Shown here in pieces: positions 1 to 5,839 of a stretch of 11,590 nucleotides of DNA. Positions within the stretch are counted from its first letter, which is position 1, and every line of letters begins with the position of its first letter. The position numbers and the translations under genes were made by a program. Source of the stretch: Chitinophagaceae bacterium UBA3430 (GTDB taxonomy: Bacteria; Bacteroidota; Bacteroidia; Chitinophagales; Chitinophagaceae). The DNA lies in assembly GCA_002378975.1 (NCBI GenBank), contig DFST01000021.1:1-11590 (forward strand), given 5' to 3'. The notes under the pieces are model-generated. The model was not told the origin of the DNA. It did not search any database and saw nothing but the letters and a program-made list of their open reading frames with translations.

Positions 1-272
1 CCACAGGCAGTCACCACCGCGGTCATGGTCCAATCTTGACCTGAAACCCATTCTACAAAACGCTGCACCAGCCCATCATACCGGGCCGGCCGATTGGAGG
101 GTTGATAGCCAGGCAAAGCCAATGTTCGCTGTACATAATCGACTACAAAGCCGGTCACCTGCGGGAATAACACGTTGAAATAATTCGATAAGGTCACAAA
201 CAACAAACCGCCGATCAACCGGAGTCGGTATCGCCAGAAATAGGAAGCGAGGGATTGTAGTAAAGGAATCAA
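1..272 (-). CDS. ABC exporter (MsbA-like), N-terminal part of the membrane domain; 3' end outside window
   Basis: The minus frame from TTG at 272 is open to the window edge, about 90 codons. It begins MIPLLQSLASYFWRYRLRL and continues into a hydrophobic stretch followed by SNYFNVLFPQVTGFVVDYV. This is the usual start of Bacteroidota type-I ABC exporters: a short amphipathic lead, TM1, an SNYF.V..PQ motif, then a periplasmic loop before TM2. Such proteins are homodimeric or heterodimeric inner-membrane exporters of lipids or drugs with a C-terminal ATPase. Only part of the membrane domain is visible, so substrate and ATPase motifs cannot be judged. The start is unusual. TTG at 272 is the first in-frame start after the tRNA-Ser(CGA) 3' end at 274. 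The next upstream in-frame ATG (341) lies inside the tRNA. The next downstream candidate, GTG at codon 26, would cut into TM1. I saw no ribosome binding site. Confidence 0.75.
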   Translation of the reverse strand, partial: MIPLLQSLASYFWRYRLRLIGGLLFVTLSNYFNVLFPQVTGFVVDYVQRTLALPGYQPSNRPARYDGLVQRFVEWVSGQDWTMTAVVTAC

Positions 273-273
273 T

Positions 274-363
274 TGGCGGAGAGAGGGGGATTCGAACCCT
301 CGGTACAGTTTCCCATACAACGGTTTTCGAGACCGTCCCATTCAACCACTCTGGCATCTCTCC
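274..363 (-). tRNA. tRNA-Ser (anticodon CGA)
   Basis: Class II tRNA on the minus strand. The acceptor stem is GGAGAGA (363-357) paired with TCTCTCC (284-278), the discriminator is G at 277, and the next three bases (276-274) read CCA. The anticodon arm is ACGGT-CTCGAAA-ACCGT, giving anticodon CGA, which reads UCG. There is a long variable arm with a GAAA loop and a TTCGAAT T-loop. The T stem GAGGG/CCCCC has an A-C mismatch at its second pair, where the sister tRNA-Ser(UGA) in this window has a G-U wobble. A weak -7-like TAACTTG lies at 381-375, about 11 nt upstream. The ABC exporter gene follows almost without a gap. Confidence 0.93.
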
Positions 364-466
364 GAAAGGGGGTGCAAGTTAATAAAATCAGGACTTGGCT
401 CGACTGAAATAAAATATCTCACGCCTGCTGTGTAAAGACAACAATACTATTTCGAAGTACGGGATT

Positions 467-574
467 GCCCTCGCTACGCTCGGGCATCGGAGGGGGGCTC
501 CGCAATCTATTTTCGACTGCCCGGCCTACGGCCGGCACAGTTTTCTTTTTATGTCACTCGCTCAAGCAAGCTTG
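467..574. repeat. Cluster of four short GC-rich hairpins between the two tRNA-Ser genes
   Basis: No gene is visible in 364-579. The stretch holds four small inverted repeats in a row. The first is imperfect, GCCC (467-470) with GGGC (482-485) around GCTACGC. The second is CGGAG (488-492) with CTCCG (498-502) and a GGGGG loop. The third is CCGGCC (521-526) with GGCCGG (530-535) and a TAC loop. The fourth is CAAGC (563-567) with GCTTG (570-574). The string TCGCTACGCTCGGGC resembles interspersed palindromic repeat units found in intergenic DNA of many bacteria. Whether it is multicopy cannot be judged from one window. None has a T-tract directly after it, so they do not look like terminators. 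Confidence 0.45.
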
Positions 575-584
575 GCTCGTACCT

Positions 585-615
585 AAAAACAAAACTGCCG
601 CTTTACAGCGGCAGT
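585..615 (-). terminator. Rho-independent terminator of tRNA-Ser(UGA)
   Basis: A perfect 9-bp stem, ACTGCCGCT (594-602) with AGCGGCAGT (607-615), encloses a four-base loop that reads GTAA on the minus strand, a GNRA tetraloop. In the minus direction it is followed by TTTTGTTTTT. It begins 12 nt past the discriminator base of tRNA-Ser(UGA), as expected for a monocistronic tRNA transcript. Confidence 0.85.
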
Positions 616-626
616 CGAATGAATTG

Positions 627-711
627 CGGAGAGAGAGGGATTCGAACCCCCGGACCTGTAACAGTCAACGGTTTTCAAGACCGCCGCAATCGACCGCTCT
701 GCCATCTCTCC
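627..711 (-). tRNA. tRNA-Ser (anticodon UGA)
   Basis: Class II tRNA on the minus strand. The acceptor stem is GGAGAGA (711-705) with TCTCTCC (634-628) and discriminator G at 627. The anticodon arm GCGGT-CTTGAAA-ACCGT gives anticodon UGA, which reads UCA and, by wobble, other UCN codons. It has a long variable arm and a T arm GGGGG-TTCGAAT-CCCTC. The bases after the discriminator read CAA, so CCA is not encoded and must be added after transcription. The acceptor stem and most of the anticodon arm match tRNA-Ser(CGA) 264 bp away; within the anticodon only the wobble base differs (C versus U). This suggests an old duplication. It has its own promoter and terminator. Confidence 0.95.
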
Positions 712-715
712 GCGG

Positions 716-747
716 CAAATGTACAGCCTGAAAAAGTATGCACAAAA
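716..747 (-). promoter_or_regulatory. Bacteroidota-type promoter of tRNA-Ser(UGA)
   Basis: On the minus strand a -33 element TTTTG (747-743) is followed by exactly 19 nt and a perfect -7 element TACATTTG (723-716), matching the Bacteroidota primary sigma consensus TTTG-N19-21-TAnnTTTG. The mature tRNA 5' end (711) is only 4 nt past the -7 box, so transcription starts at or within a base or two of the mature end. The -33 box lies inside the T-rich tail of the upstream terminator. Confidence 0.8.
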
Positions 748-770
748 CAAAAGCGCCCTTACGGGCGCTT
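741..770 (-). terminator. Rho-independent terminator of the mutS2 / small secreted protein operon
   Basis: A perfect 8-bp stem, AAGCGCCC (751-758) with GGGCGCTT (763-770), has a loop reading GTAA on the minus strand and is followed in that direction by TTGTTTTG (750-743). It lies about 25 bp past the stop codon of the gene at 796-1290. The GUAA tetraloop is shared with the tRNA-Ser(UGA) terminator at 585-615. Confidence 0.85.
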
Positions 771-795
771 GAATCAAAAAATTTCAATTGGCCGA

Positions 796-1290
796 TTAAA
801 AAACCAACACGCCCTCGCGATAACCGTTGGTCTTCTGCGTCATTTTAACCAGAACTTTTTTTCGGACCGCCAATGCCTGCTCCAACCGGGAACGAAGTCC
901 TTCAAACGTTGCAAGCGGATAATAAATGCTCAGCACACCATTCTCCACGGCAGCAGCTTGCTGGATCTTTTCATCGGCACCATAAAATAACAATTGGCAA
1001 GAACCATTTTTATAGGCCGGGGTCGTCAACCCGATCACGATCCGGATCGTATGCTGAAAACTAGTTGCTGATCCATCCATCACATTCGAAGCCGTATAGG
1101 TCGTCTGACCCAACGCCGTTACTTCCCAACTCTCTGACTTATCCTCAGTGGGCTGAGCAACTTTAAAAGCACGCTTTTGCATGGCTGCATCTGTGATCAC
1201 TCCCGGTGCATTCACATCCACCTCGGCTTTTTGCGCCATTGACAGGGTACTAACTGTAAGACCCAGGACCAACATCCACTGCTTCATCAT
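796..1290 (-). CDS. Small secreted protein of unknown function (about 164 aa)
   Basis: I do not recognise this family. From ATG at 1290 (or the adjacent ATG at 1287) the protein starts MMKQWMLVLGLTVSTLSMAQ, a standard signal peptide with likely cleavage after SMA, leaving a mature domain of about 145 residues starting at QKAEVDV. The mature part alternates short hydrophobic strands (HTIRIVIGL, CQLLFYG, GVLSIYYPL, KKVLVKM) and ends GVLVF, suggesting a small all-beta or alpha/beta periplasmic domain. There is no lipobox. A longer version from ATG at 1323 overlaps the mutS2 stop codon (ATGA, 1320-1323) but adds INLAVLIHKH before the signal peptide, so I prefer 1290. The gap to mutS2 is 29 bp on the same strand, so the two are probably co-transcribed. 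A -7-like TAATTTAG sits at 1318-1311. A strong terminator follows at 741-770. Confidence 0.7.
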   Translation of the reverse strand: MMKQWMLVLGLTVSTLSMAQKAEVDVNAPGVITDAAMQKRAFKVAQPTEDKSESWEVTALGQTTYTASNVMDGSATSFQHTIRIVIGLTTPAYKNGSCQLLFYGADEKIQQAAAVENGVLSIYYPLATFEGLRSRLEQALAVRKKVLVKMTQKTNGYREGVLVF

Positions 1291-1319
1291 ATGTTTATGT
1301 ATTAAGACCGCTAAATTAA

Positions 1320-3443
1320 TCATTTGCTTTGCTTCTTTGGCTCCTCCACAGGCAATAACCGTATCCGCTTCAGGTCCAACTTGGCCACCTGCATCGGCAA
1401 CTTCCCGATTTTAACGACGGCTTGCTTGCCGCGAAATTCCAACAACACCCCGGTTCGACCCGTCTTGCGAACCAACACCGTATCCCCCACCAGCAATTCG
1501 CCCAGCAAGGTTTCGTGGGGTGGCCCCACCTCTTTACCGCCCGTTGCCTCGGCTGGCCGACCTCGTTTGGGAAATAAAACCTGGCCCATTTCCCGCATGG
1601 CTTTCTCCTTATCCGCTCCTTTCCGCCAGTCTTGCACCACCGACTTCAACTTTCGCTCTAAATCTTTCAACTCCTGTAAACGTTCCGCGGCCATCCGATT
1701 CTGTTCGCGGTGCAACTCCACTTCCTGTCGGTGTTTCTCCCGATCCATCACCTGCTCCATTTCCGACTTCAAGCGCTGGTTTTCTGCTAAAACTCGATTC
1801 AACGCCCGTTGTTTTTGCTCCACTTCCGCCAACTCTTTCTCGGTCCGATGTAATAATTTATCCAAGCGCACATGATCTTCCTTGACCAGCCTGCGCGCCC
1901 GATCGATCAACCTAGTCTCCAACCCGATCCGCTGTGCAATGGCAAACGTATAAGAGCTTCCAGGTTTCCCCACCTGCAGTCTGTACAGCGGCAATAAATT
2001 TTCCTCATCGAACGCCATGGCTCCATTCATCAGCCCGGGAGTTTTTCCCGCCATCACTTTCAGATTCAAATAGTGCGTGGTGACAACACCCATTGAATGT
2101 TTACGTAAAAACTCCTGCAACATGACTTCTGCAAAGGCCCCGCCTAAATCGGGATCACTGCCACTTCCCATCTCATCCACAAAAAACAAAGTCCGACCAT
2201 TGGCCGCCTCCAGGAAATCCTTCATGTGCATCAAATGACTACTATACGTACTCAACTCAAATTCCAAACTCTGCGCGTCGCCCATTTGAATCATCAACTG
2301 TTTGAATACACCCAATCGCGTTCCCTCCCCGACCGGTACCAACAACCCGCTTTGCGCCATCAACTGAATCAATCCAATCGTCTTCATCGCCACGGTCTTC
2401 CCGCCGGCATTGGGCCCGCTGATTACCAAGATCCGATGCTCGGCATCCAGGGTAATGTTCAAGGGCACCGTCGGCTTCCCGTTTTCTTTGTGATACAACA
2501 TCAAAAGCGGGTGCCGGGCTTGCACCAATTGAACGACGGCTGCCGATTCCATATCCGGTGTTCGTCCATCCATCTCACGCGCCAACCGGGCTTTTGCACG
2601 AATAAAATCAAACTGCCCCAGGATCTCATAATACTGCTTCAGCAAAGGCTGATAGACCGAAAGCTCCGTGGTCAGGTCGCGCATGATCCGCAATACCTCC
2701 GCCCGCTCCTCATTTTCCCACTCAAAAACCTGGTTGTTCAATTCGATGGTCTCCTCCGGTTCCAAAAAGGCGGTACGCCGACTCTCACTTTCCCCATGCA
2801 GAATACCGCGAACCACCCGCTTCTGCTCGGCCAATACCGCCACTACTTTGCGACCGTTTAAAAAACTCTCCTCGATCTCTGCCAGCCATCCTTGTTTCTG
2901 TAATTTCTTTATGATGCGCTCAAACACCCTACGCAGCTCCTGCCGCTTTCGATGCATTTGAATCCGGATCTCTTGCAAACGAGGAGAGGCATTGTCACGA
3001 ACCTGCCCATTGGTTTCCAACACCGCATCAATGCGCTCGGCGATCTTTTTTTCATAGGCCGCATCCGACAATGCGTATGCCAAGGCCGAATACGCTTCTC
3101 TTCGCTCGGCCGTAAACCAACGAAAGACCGATTCGACATCGGTCAGCAAGCGACGGATTTGGATCCAATCCGATCCCATCAAGACCGAACCCGGTATGCC
3201 CAACAAACGCAACTCACGCGAAATCGCCAATGGTTCTTCGTTGTGAAAAGCCAATCCCTGATCCAATAACCATTTGAATTCCTGCGTCTGCCGCAAATTC
3301 CGCCGAATGTGATCGAGCTGCGTATGGATCCGAATGCGACGAGCAAGATCCTTGGCCAACTCCCCCTGGCAATGCTCGGCCAACCGATCGACGATCCGAT
3401 CGAATTCCAATTGCGACACCGCCGATTCAGGAAATAGCTTCAT
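1320..3443 (-). CDS. mutS2: MutS2-family ATPase without the C-terminal Smr domain
   Basis: The protein is 707 aa and homologous to the clamp and ATPase parts of MutS. Residues 1-290 form the helical core/clamp region. The ATPase carries Walker A GPNAGGKT (343-350), the MutS2-type LSTYSSHL signature (397-404), Walker B LFFVDE (419-424) followed by MGSGSDP, and TTH (455-457). A long charged coiled coil spans about 520-620, and a KOW-like beta segment about 650-695 (VGDTVLVRKTGRTGVLLEF). MutS2 proteins are dimeric ATPases linked to control of recombination and, in Bacillus, rescue of collided ribosomes. They usually end in a Smr nuclease domain and run to about 780 aa. Here the protein stops at VEEPKKQSK just after the KOW-like part, with no LDLRG or HGxGxG motif, so Smr is absent. 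The start at 3443 gives the usual MutS2 N-terminus (MKLFPESAVSQLEFDRI). It is divergent from msrA. Confidence 0.95.
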   Translation of the reverse strand: MKLFPESAVSQLEFDRIVDRLAEHCQGELAKDLARRIRIHTQLDHIRRNLRQTQEFKWLLDQGLAFHNEEPLAISRELRLLGIPGSVLMGSDWIQIRRLLTDVESVFRWFTAERREAYSALAYALSDAAYEKKIAERIDAVLETNGQVRDNASPRLQEIRIQMHRKRQELRRVFERIIKKLQKQGWLAEIEESFLNGRKVVAVLAEQKRVVRGILHGESESRRTAFLEPEETIELNNQVFEWENEERAEVLRIMRDLTTELSVYQPLLKQYYEILGQFDFIRAKARLAREMDGRTPDMESAAVVQLVQARHPLLMLYHKENGKPTVPLNITLDAEHRILVISGPNAGGKTVAMKTIGLIQLMAQSGLLVPVGEGTRLGVFKQLMIQMGDAQSLEFELSTYSSHLMHMKDFLEAANGRTLFFVDEMGSGSDPDLGGAFAEVMLQEFLRKHSMGVVTTHYLNLKVMAGKTPGLMNGAMAFDEENLLPLYRLQVGKPGSSYTFAIAQRIGLETRLIDRARRLVKEDHVRLDKLLHRTEKELAEVEQKQRALNRVLAENQRLKSEMEQVMDREKHRQEVELHREQNRMAAERLQELKDLERKLKSVVQDWRKGADKEKAMREMGQVLFPKRGRPAEATGGKEVGPPHETLLGELLVGDTVLVRKTGRTGVLLEFRGKQAVVKIGKLPMQVAKLDLKRIRLLPVEEPKKQSK

Positions 3444-3487
3444 GAGAATGTTAAATCGTTGCTTGTTGATTCAAAAGCGGCACAAAA

Positions 3488-3507
3488 CTCGGAATTTTAC
3501 GCCCGAG
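3488..3507 (+). promoter_or_regulatory. Hairpin abutting the msrA start codon
   Basis: CTCGG (3488-3492) and CCGAG (3503-3507) form a 5-bp perfect inverted repeat with a 10-nt AT-rich loop, ending on the base before the msrA ATG at 3508. In RNA it would sit where a ribosome has to bind. It is short and may be chance. In the 64-bp gap between mutS2 and msrA I could not identify a convincing -33/-7 promoter on either strand. Confidence 0.3.
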
Positions 3508-4176
3508 ATGAACAAGACCACTTTCTTATTCAATTTATTGTTGATCGGGCTGACGGCCTGCGCACAGAACGATCACCAGACCTCTTCCTCCAATCCCATG
3601 GCAGATACCACCATCAAACCAAACCCCATCCTGATCGCTACCGAGATCGCGACCTTCGCCAATGGTTGCTTCTGGTGTACCGAGGCCGTATTCACTTCAT
3701 TGGAAGGCGTCATTCAAGTGACCTCCGGATATACGGGCGGAAAAGTTAAAAACCCCACCTACAAAGAAGTTTGTAGCGGCGAAACCGGTCATGCCGAGTG
3801 CTTACAAATTGTATACGACCCCTCCAAGATCCGTTTTGAGGAATTGTTGGAAGTGTTCTGGGAAACCCACGATCCCACCACCCTCAACCGTCAAGGCAAT
3901 GACGTCGGCACCCAATACCGAAGTGGCATTTTTTATCACACCGAAGAGCAACGCGAAACGGCTTTGAAATTGAAAGAAGCGCTGAACCAAAGCGGTGCCT
4001 TTGACCGAGCCATCGTCACCGAGATCGCCCCATTCAGCATCTTTTATCCCGCCGAGAATTACCACCAACAATATTATGAGTTGAACGGCGATAGCAACCC
4101 GTATTGCCAATTGGTGATCCGTCCTAAATTAGAAAAGTTCCGAAAGGTATTTAAGGATAAACTGAAAAAAGACTGA
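3508..4176 (+). CDS. msrA: Peptide methionine-S-sulfoxide reductase, predicted lipoprotein
   Basis: MsrA reduces the S epimer of methionine sulfoxide in proteins. The 222-aa product has the signature GCFWCTEAVF with catalytic Cys54, the flanking segments SGYTGG, GHAECLQIVYDP and GTQYRSGIF, and Cys200 in NPYC as a likely resolving cysteine. Cys57 in GCFWC is a further candidate. The N-terminus MNKTTFLFNLLLIGLTAC is a lipoprotein signal peptide with lipobox LTAC (Cys18), so the enzyme is probably anchored in the envelope facing the periplasm. The open frame extends upstream to 3334, but that part overlaps the start of mutS2 on the other strand and is not MsrA-like, so ATG 3508 is chosen. A second Met at residue 31 (3598) would give a 192-aa form without the signal peptide. 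Its stop codon abuts the stop of the convergent binding-protein gene. Confidence 0.93.
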   Translation: MNKTTFLFNLLLIGLTACAQNDHQTSSSNPMADTTIKPNPILIATEIATFANGCFWCTEAVFTSLEGVIQVTSGYTGGKVKNPTYKEVCSGETGHAECLQIVYDPSKIRFEELLEVFWETHDPTTLNRQGNDVGTQYRSGIFYHTEEQRETALKLKEALNQSGAFDRAIVTEIAPFSIFYPAENYHQQYYELNGDSNPYCQLVIRPKLEKFRKVFKDKLKKD

Positions 4177-5793
4177 TCAATTTTTTCGCGTCCGCCGAAG
4201 CTCCAATTGGTTTTGAGCGGTCGGCTGAAAACCTTCCACAGAAGGCTGCACCAATCGAATCACCCGGTCGTACCAAAGAGGAATCACCGGTGATTCCTCC
4301 ACAATAATCCGATCTGCTTCCTGATACAGCCGATACCGAACGCTGTCGTTCACTTCCTGAATGGCTTGCTCGAACACCCTGTCAAAGGCCGCGTTATTGA
4401 ACCGCGTATAATTGGGAGGCGCGGGATTTTTAGAATAAAAAACGGACAGATAATTCTCTGCTTCCGGATAATCCGCGATCCAGCAAGCCCGAAAGAAAGG
4501 CGACTTCCCTTTGGCGGTCAAGTCCAACAACAATGATTTCTGAATCACGTCCACTTGCACGGGTATGCCGATCTCACCCAACTGACGGGCAATGAAATTG
4601 GCCATCTCCGCATAGATCGGAATGGTCTGCAACTGGATCGGACTTAGTCCTCGTCCCCCCGGAAAACCAGCATCCGCCAACAACTGCATCGCTCGTTCCG
4701 GATCGTATCGATATCCCCGAACTTTTGAAGAATCAAAGGAAGGCAACCCCTCCGGCACAAACCCCGACTCCGCCGGTGTGCTCAGCGAATTGCGCAGATA
4801 CAGAATCATCTTTCGTCGATCGAACCCACAATTGATGGCTTGACGAACCTGGCGCAACCGCAAGGGATCGGCTGAGGAAAATTGGGTCGAATCCATCTGT
4901 ATGCCGAGATACTCGGTATTTAAATAGGGATGGGTTTGTAAGACAATCTTATTTTGCCAGATCGATTTGAGTGCCCCCGATTTCAACAACACTTCATCTT
5001 TGAATGAAGCGTCCAGATCATTGATAAAATCCAGCTGCCCTTGTCGAAACAATAAAAACTCCGTGGCCTTGCTGTCGTAAAAACTGACCCGCAGTCCAGG
5101 CAGATACGGCAACCGCTCACCACGCAGATCCCGCTCCCAATAATGGTCGTTTTTCCGAAGGATCAGCGTCTGCCCTTCGGCCCAAGCCGTTAGTTGAAAA
5201 GGCCCGGTGCCAACCGGATGACGGCGAAAATCCATTCCATATTTTTTTACCGCTTCCGGCGCAACCACCGAGCAGTACTTCATAGACAATATGCCCAAAA
5301 TCGGATGATACGGCTTGGATAAATTCAGTTGAAAGGTAGAATCATCGACCACTTCAAATGGCTTTAGTGAATCGACCTTGTCGCGAAATACCCAACTACC
5401 CGGACTGGCCACCTGCGCATCCAACAATCGGTGAAAAGAATACATCCAATCGGAGGCAACGGATCGCCTACCCACGCCTCCGGGAAATACCGGATCATCA
5501 TGAAAAAACACATCGGTGCGTAAATGAAAAATATAGGTGCGCCGATCGGCACTGATCTCCCAAGATCGAGCTACCGAAGGAACCAATCTTCCAACAGAAT
5601 CCACTTCAACCAGCGTATTGTACAATTGATGCGAAGCCCAAATAACAGCCTGACTTTTTGCAAAGGCAGGATCCAAACTCGAGAGTCCGGCCGTCTCGTT
5701 GTACCGAAAATAGGTGGCATCGGTGTCGACCGACGACCGACAGCCTGTCCAGATCAACAGACAGAATAGAAAATTGTGATGGCTTAAACGCAT
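4177..5793 (-). CDS. ABC transporter substrate-binding lipoprotein, family 5 (peptide/oligopeptide type)
   Basis: The protein is 538 aa, a normal length for family-5 solute-binding proteins (DppA/OppA type), which capture peptides or other solutes outside the inner membrane. The N-terminus MRLSHHNFLFCLLIWTGC carries a lipobox-like WTGC (Cys18). Family hallmarks are YNETAGLSSLDPAFA near 31, LVPSVARSWEISADRRTYIFHLR at 70-92, PVGTGPF at 193-199, LRKNDHYWE near 212, YDPERAMQLLADAGFPGG in the C-terminal lobe, and a late SPVIPLWYD. No permease or ATPase genes of a dpp/opp operon are adjacent, so it is an orphan here and must pair with a transporter elsewhere or act differently. It is divergent from the M1 peptidase gene (46-bp gap), which could release peptides for it; that link is inference. 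Its stop codon directly abuts that of msrA. Confidence 0.88.
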   Translation of the reverse strand: MRLSHHNFLFCLLIWTGCRSSVDTDATYFRYNETAGLSSLDPAFAKSQAVIWASHQLYNTLVEVDSVGRLVPSVARSWEISADRRTYIFHLRTDVFFHDDPVFPGGVGRRSVASDWMYSFHRLLDAQVASPGSWVFRDKVDSLKPFEVVDDSTFQLNLSKPYHPILGILSMKYCSVVAPEAVKKYGMDFRRHPVGTGPFQLTAWAEGQTLILRKNDHYWERDLRGERLPYLPGLRVSFYDSKATEFLLFRQGQLDFINDLDASFKDEVLLKSGALKSIWQNKIVLQTHPYLNTEYLGIQMDSTQFSSADPLRLRQVRQAINCGFDRRKMILYLRNSLSTPAESGFVPEGLPSFDSSKVRGYRYDPERAMQLLADAGFPGGRGLSPIQLQTIPIYAEMANFIARQLGEIGIPVQVDVIQKSLLLDLTAKGKSPFFRACWIADYPEAENYLSVFYSKNPAPPNYTRFNNAAFDRVFEQAIQEVNDSVRYRLYQEADRIIVEESPVIPLWYDRVIRLVQPSVEGFQPTAQNQLELRRTRKN

Positions 5794-5809
5794 CGGTAGC
5801 TCCCTTCGG

Positions 5810-5820
5810 GCTAAATTAGC
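5810..5820. promoter_or_regulatory. Near-palindromic possible shared -7 element between divergent genes
   Basis: GCTAAATTAGC is an 11-bp near-perfect palindrome in the 46-bp gap between the binding-protein gene (minus) and the M1 peptidase gene (plus). Read on either strand it gives TAAATTAG or TAATTTAG, one mismatch from the Bacteroidota -7 consensus TAnnTTTG. It would place starts about 15 nt from each ATG. No TTTG is seen at the -33 distance on either strand, so this is tentative. Confidence 0.35.
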
Positions 5821-5839
5821 GAATCAACCACTCCCATTC

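Noticed and set aside
76..357. Minus-strand 93-aa frame starting inside tRNA-Ser(CGA)
   Set aside because: It covers the tRNA and then runs out of frame through the ABC exporter start; the exporter frame gives a recognisable membrane domain and this one does not.
465..990. Plus-strand frames over tRNA-Ser(UGA), containing RERDSNPRTC and GERGIRTPG
   Set aside because: These peptides are the well-known artefact of translating the antisense of a tRNA-Ser gene. They overlap the tRNA, its terminator and promoter and show no protein-family feature.
1324..2961. Long plus-strand frames (up to 211 aa) opposite mutS2
   Set aside because: They are antisense to a fully supported MutS2 and are rich in Arg, Ser, His and Pro with no domains, as expected of shadow frames.
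3334..3507. Upstream extension of msrA
   Set aside because: It overlaps the 5' end of mutS2 and would bury the clear lipoprotein signal peptide that starts at 3508.
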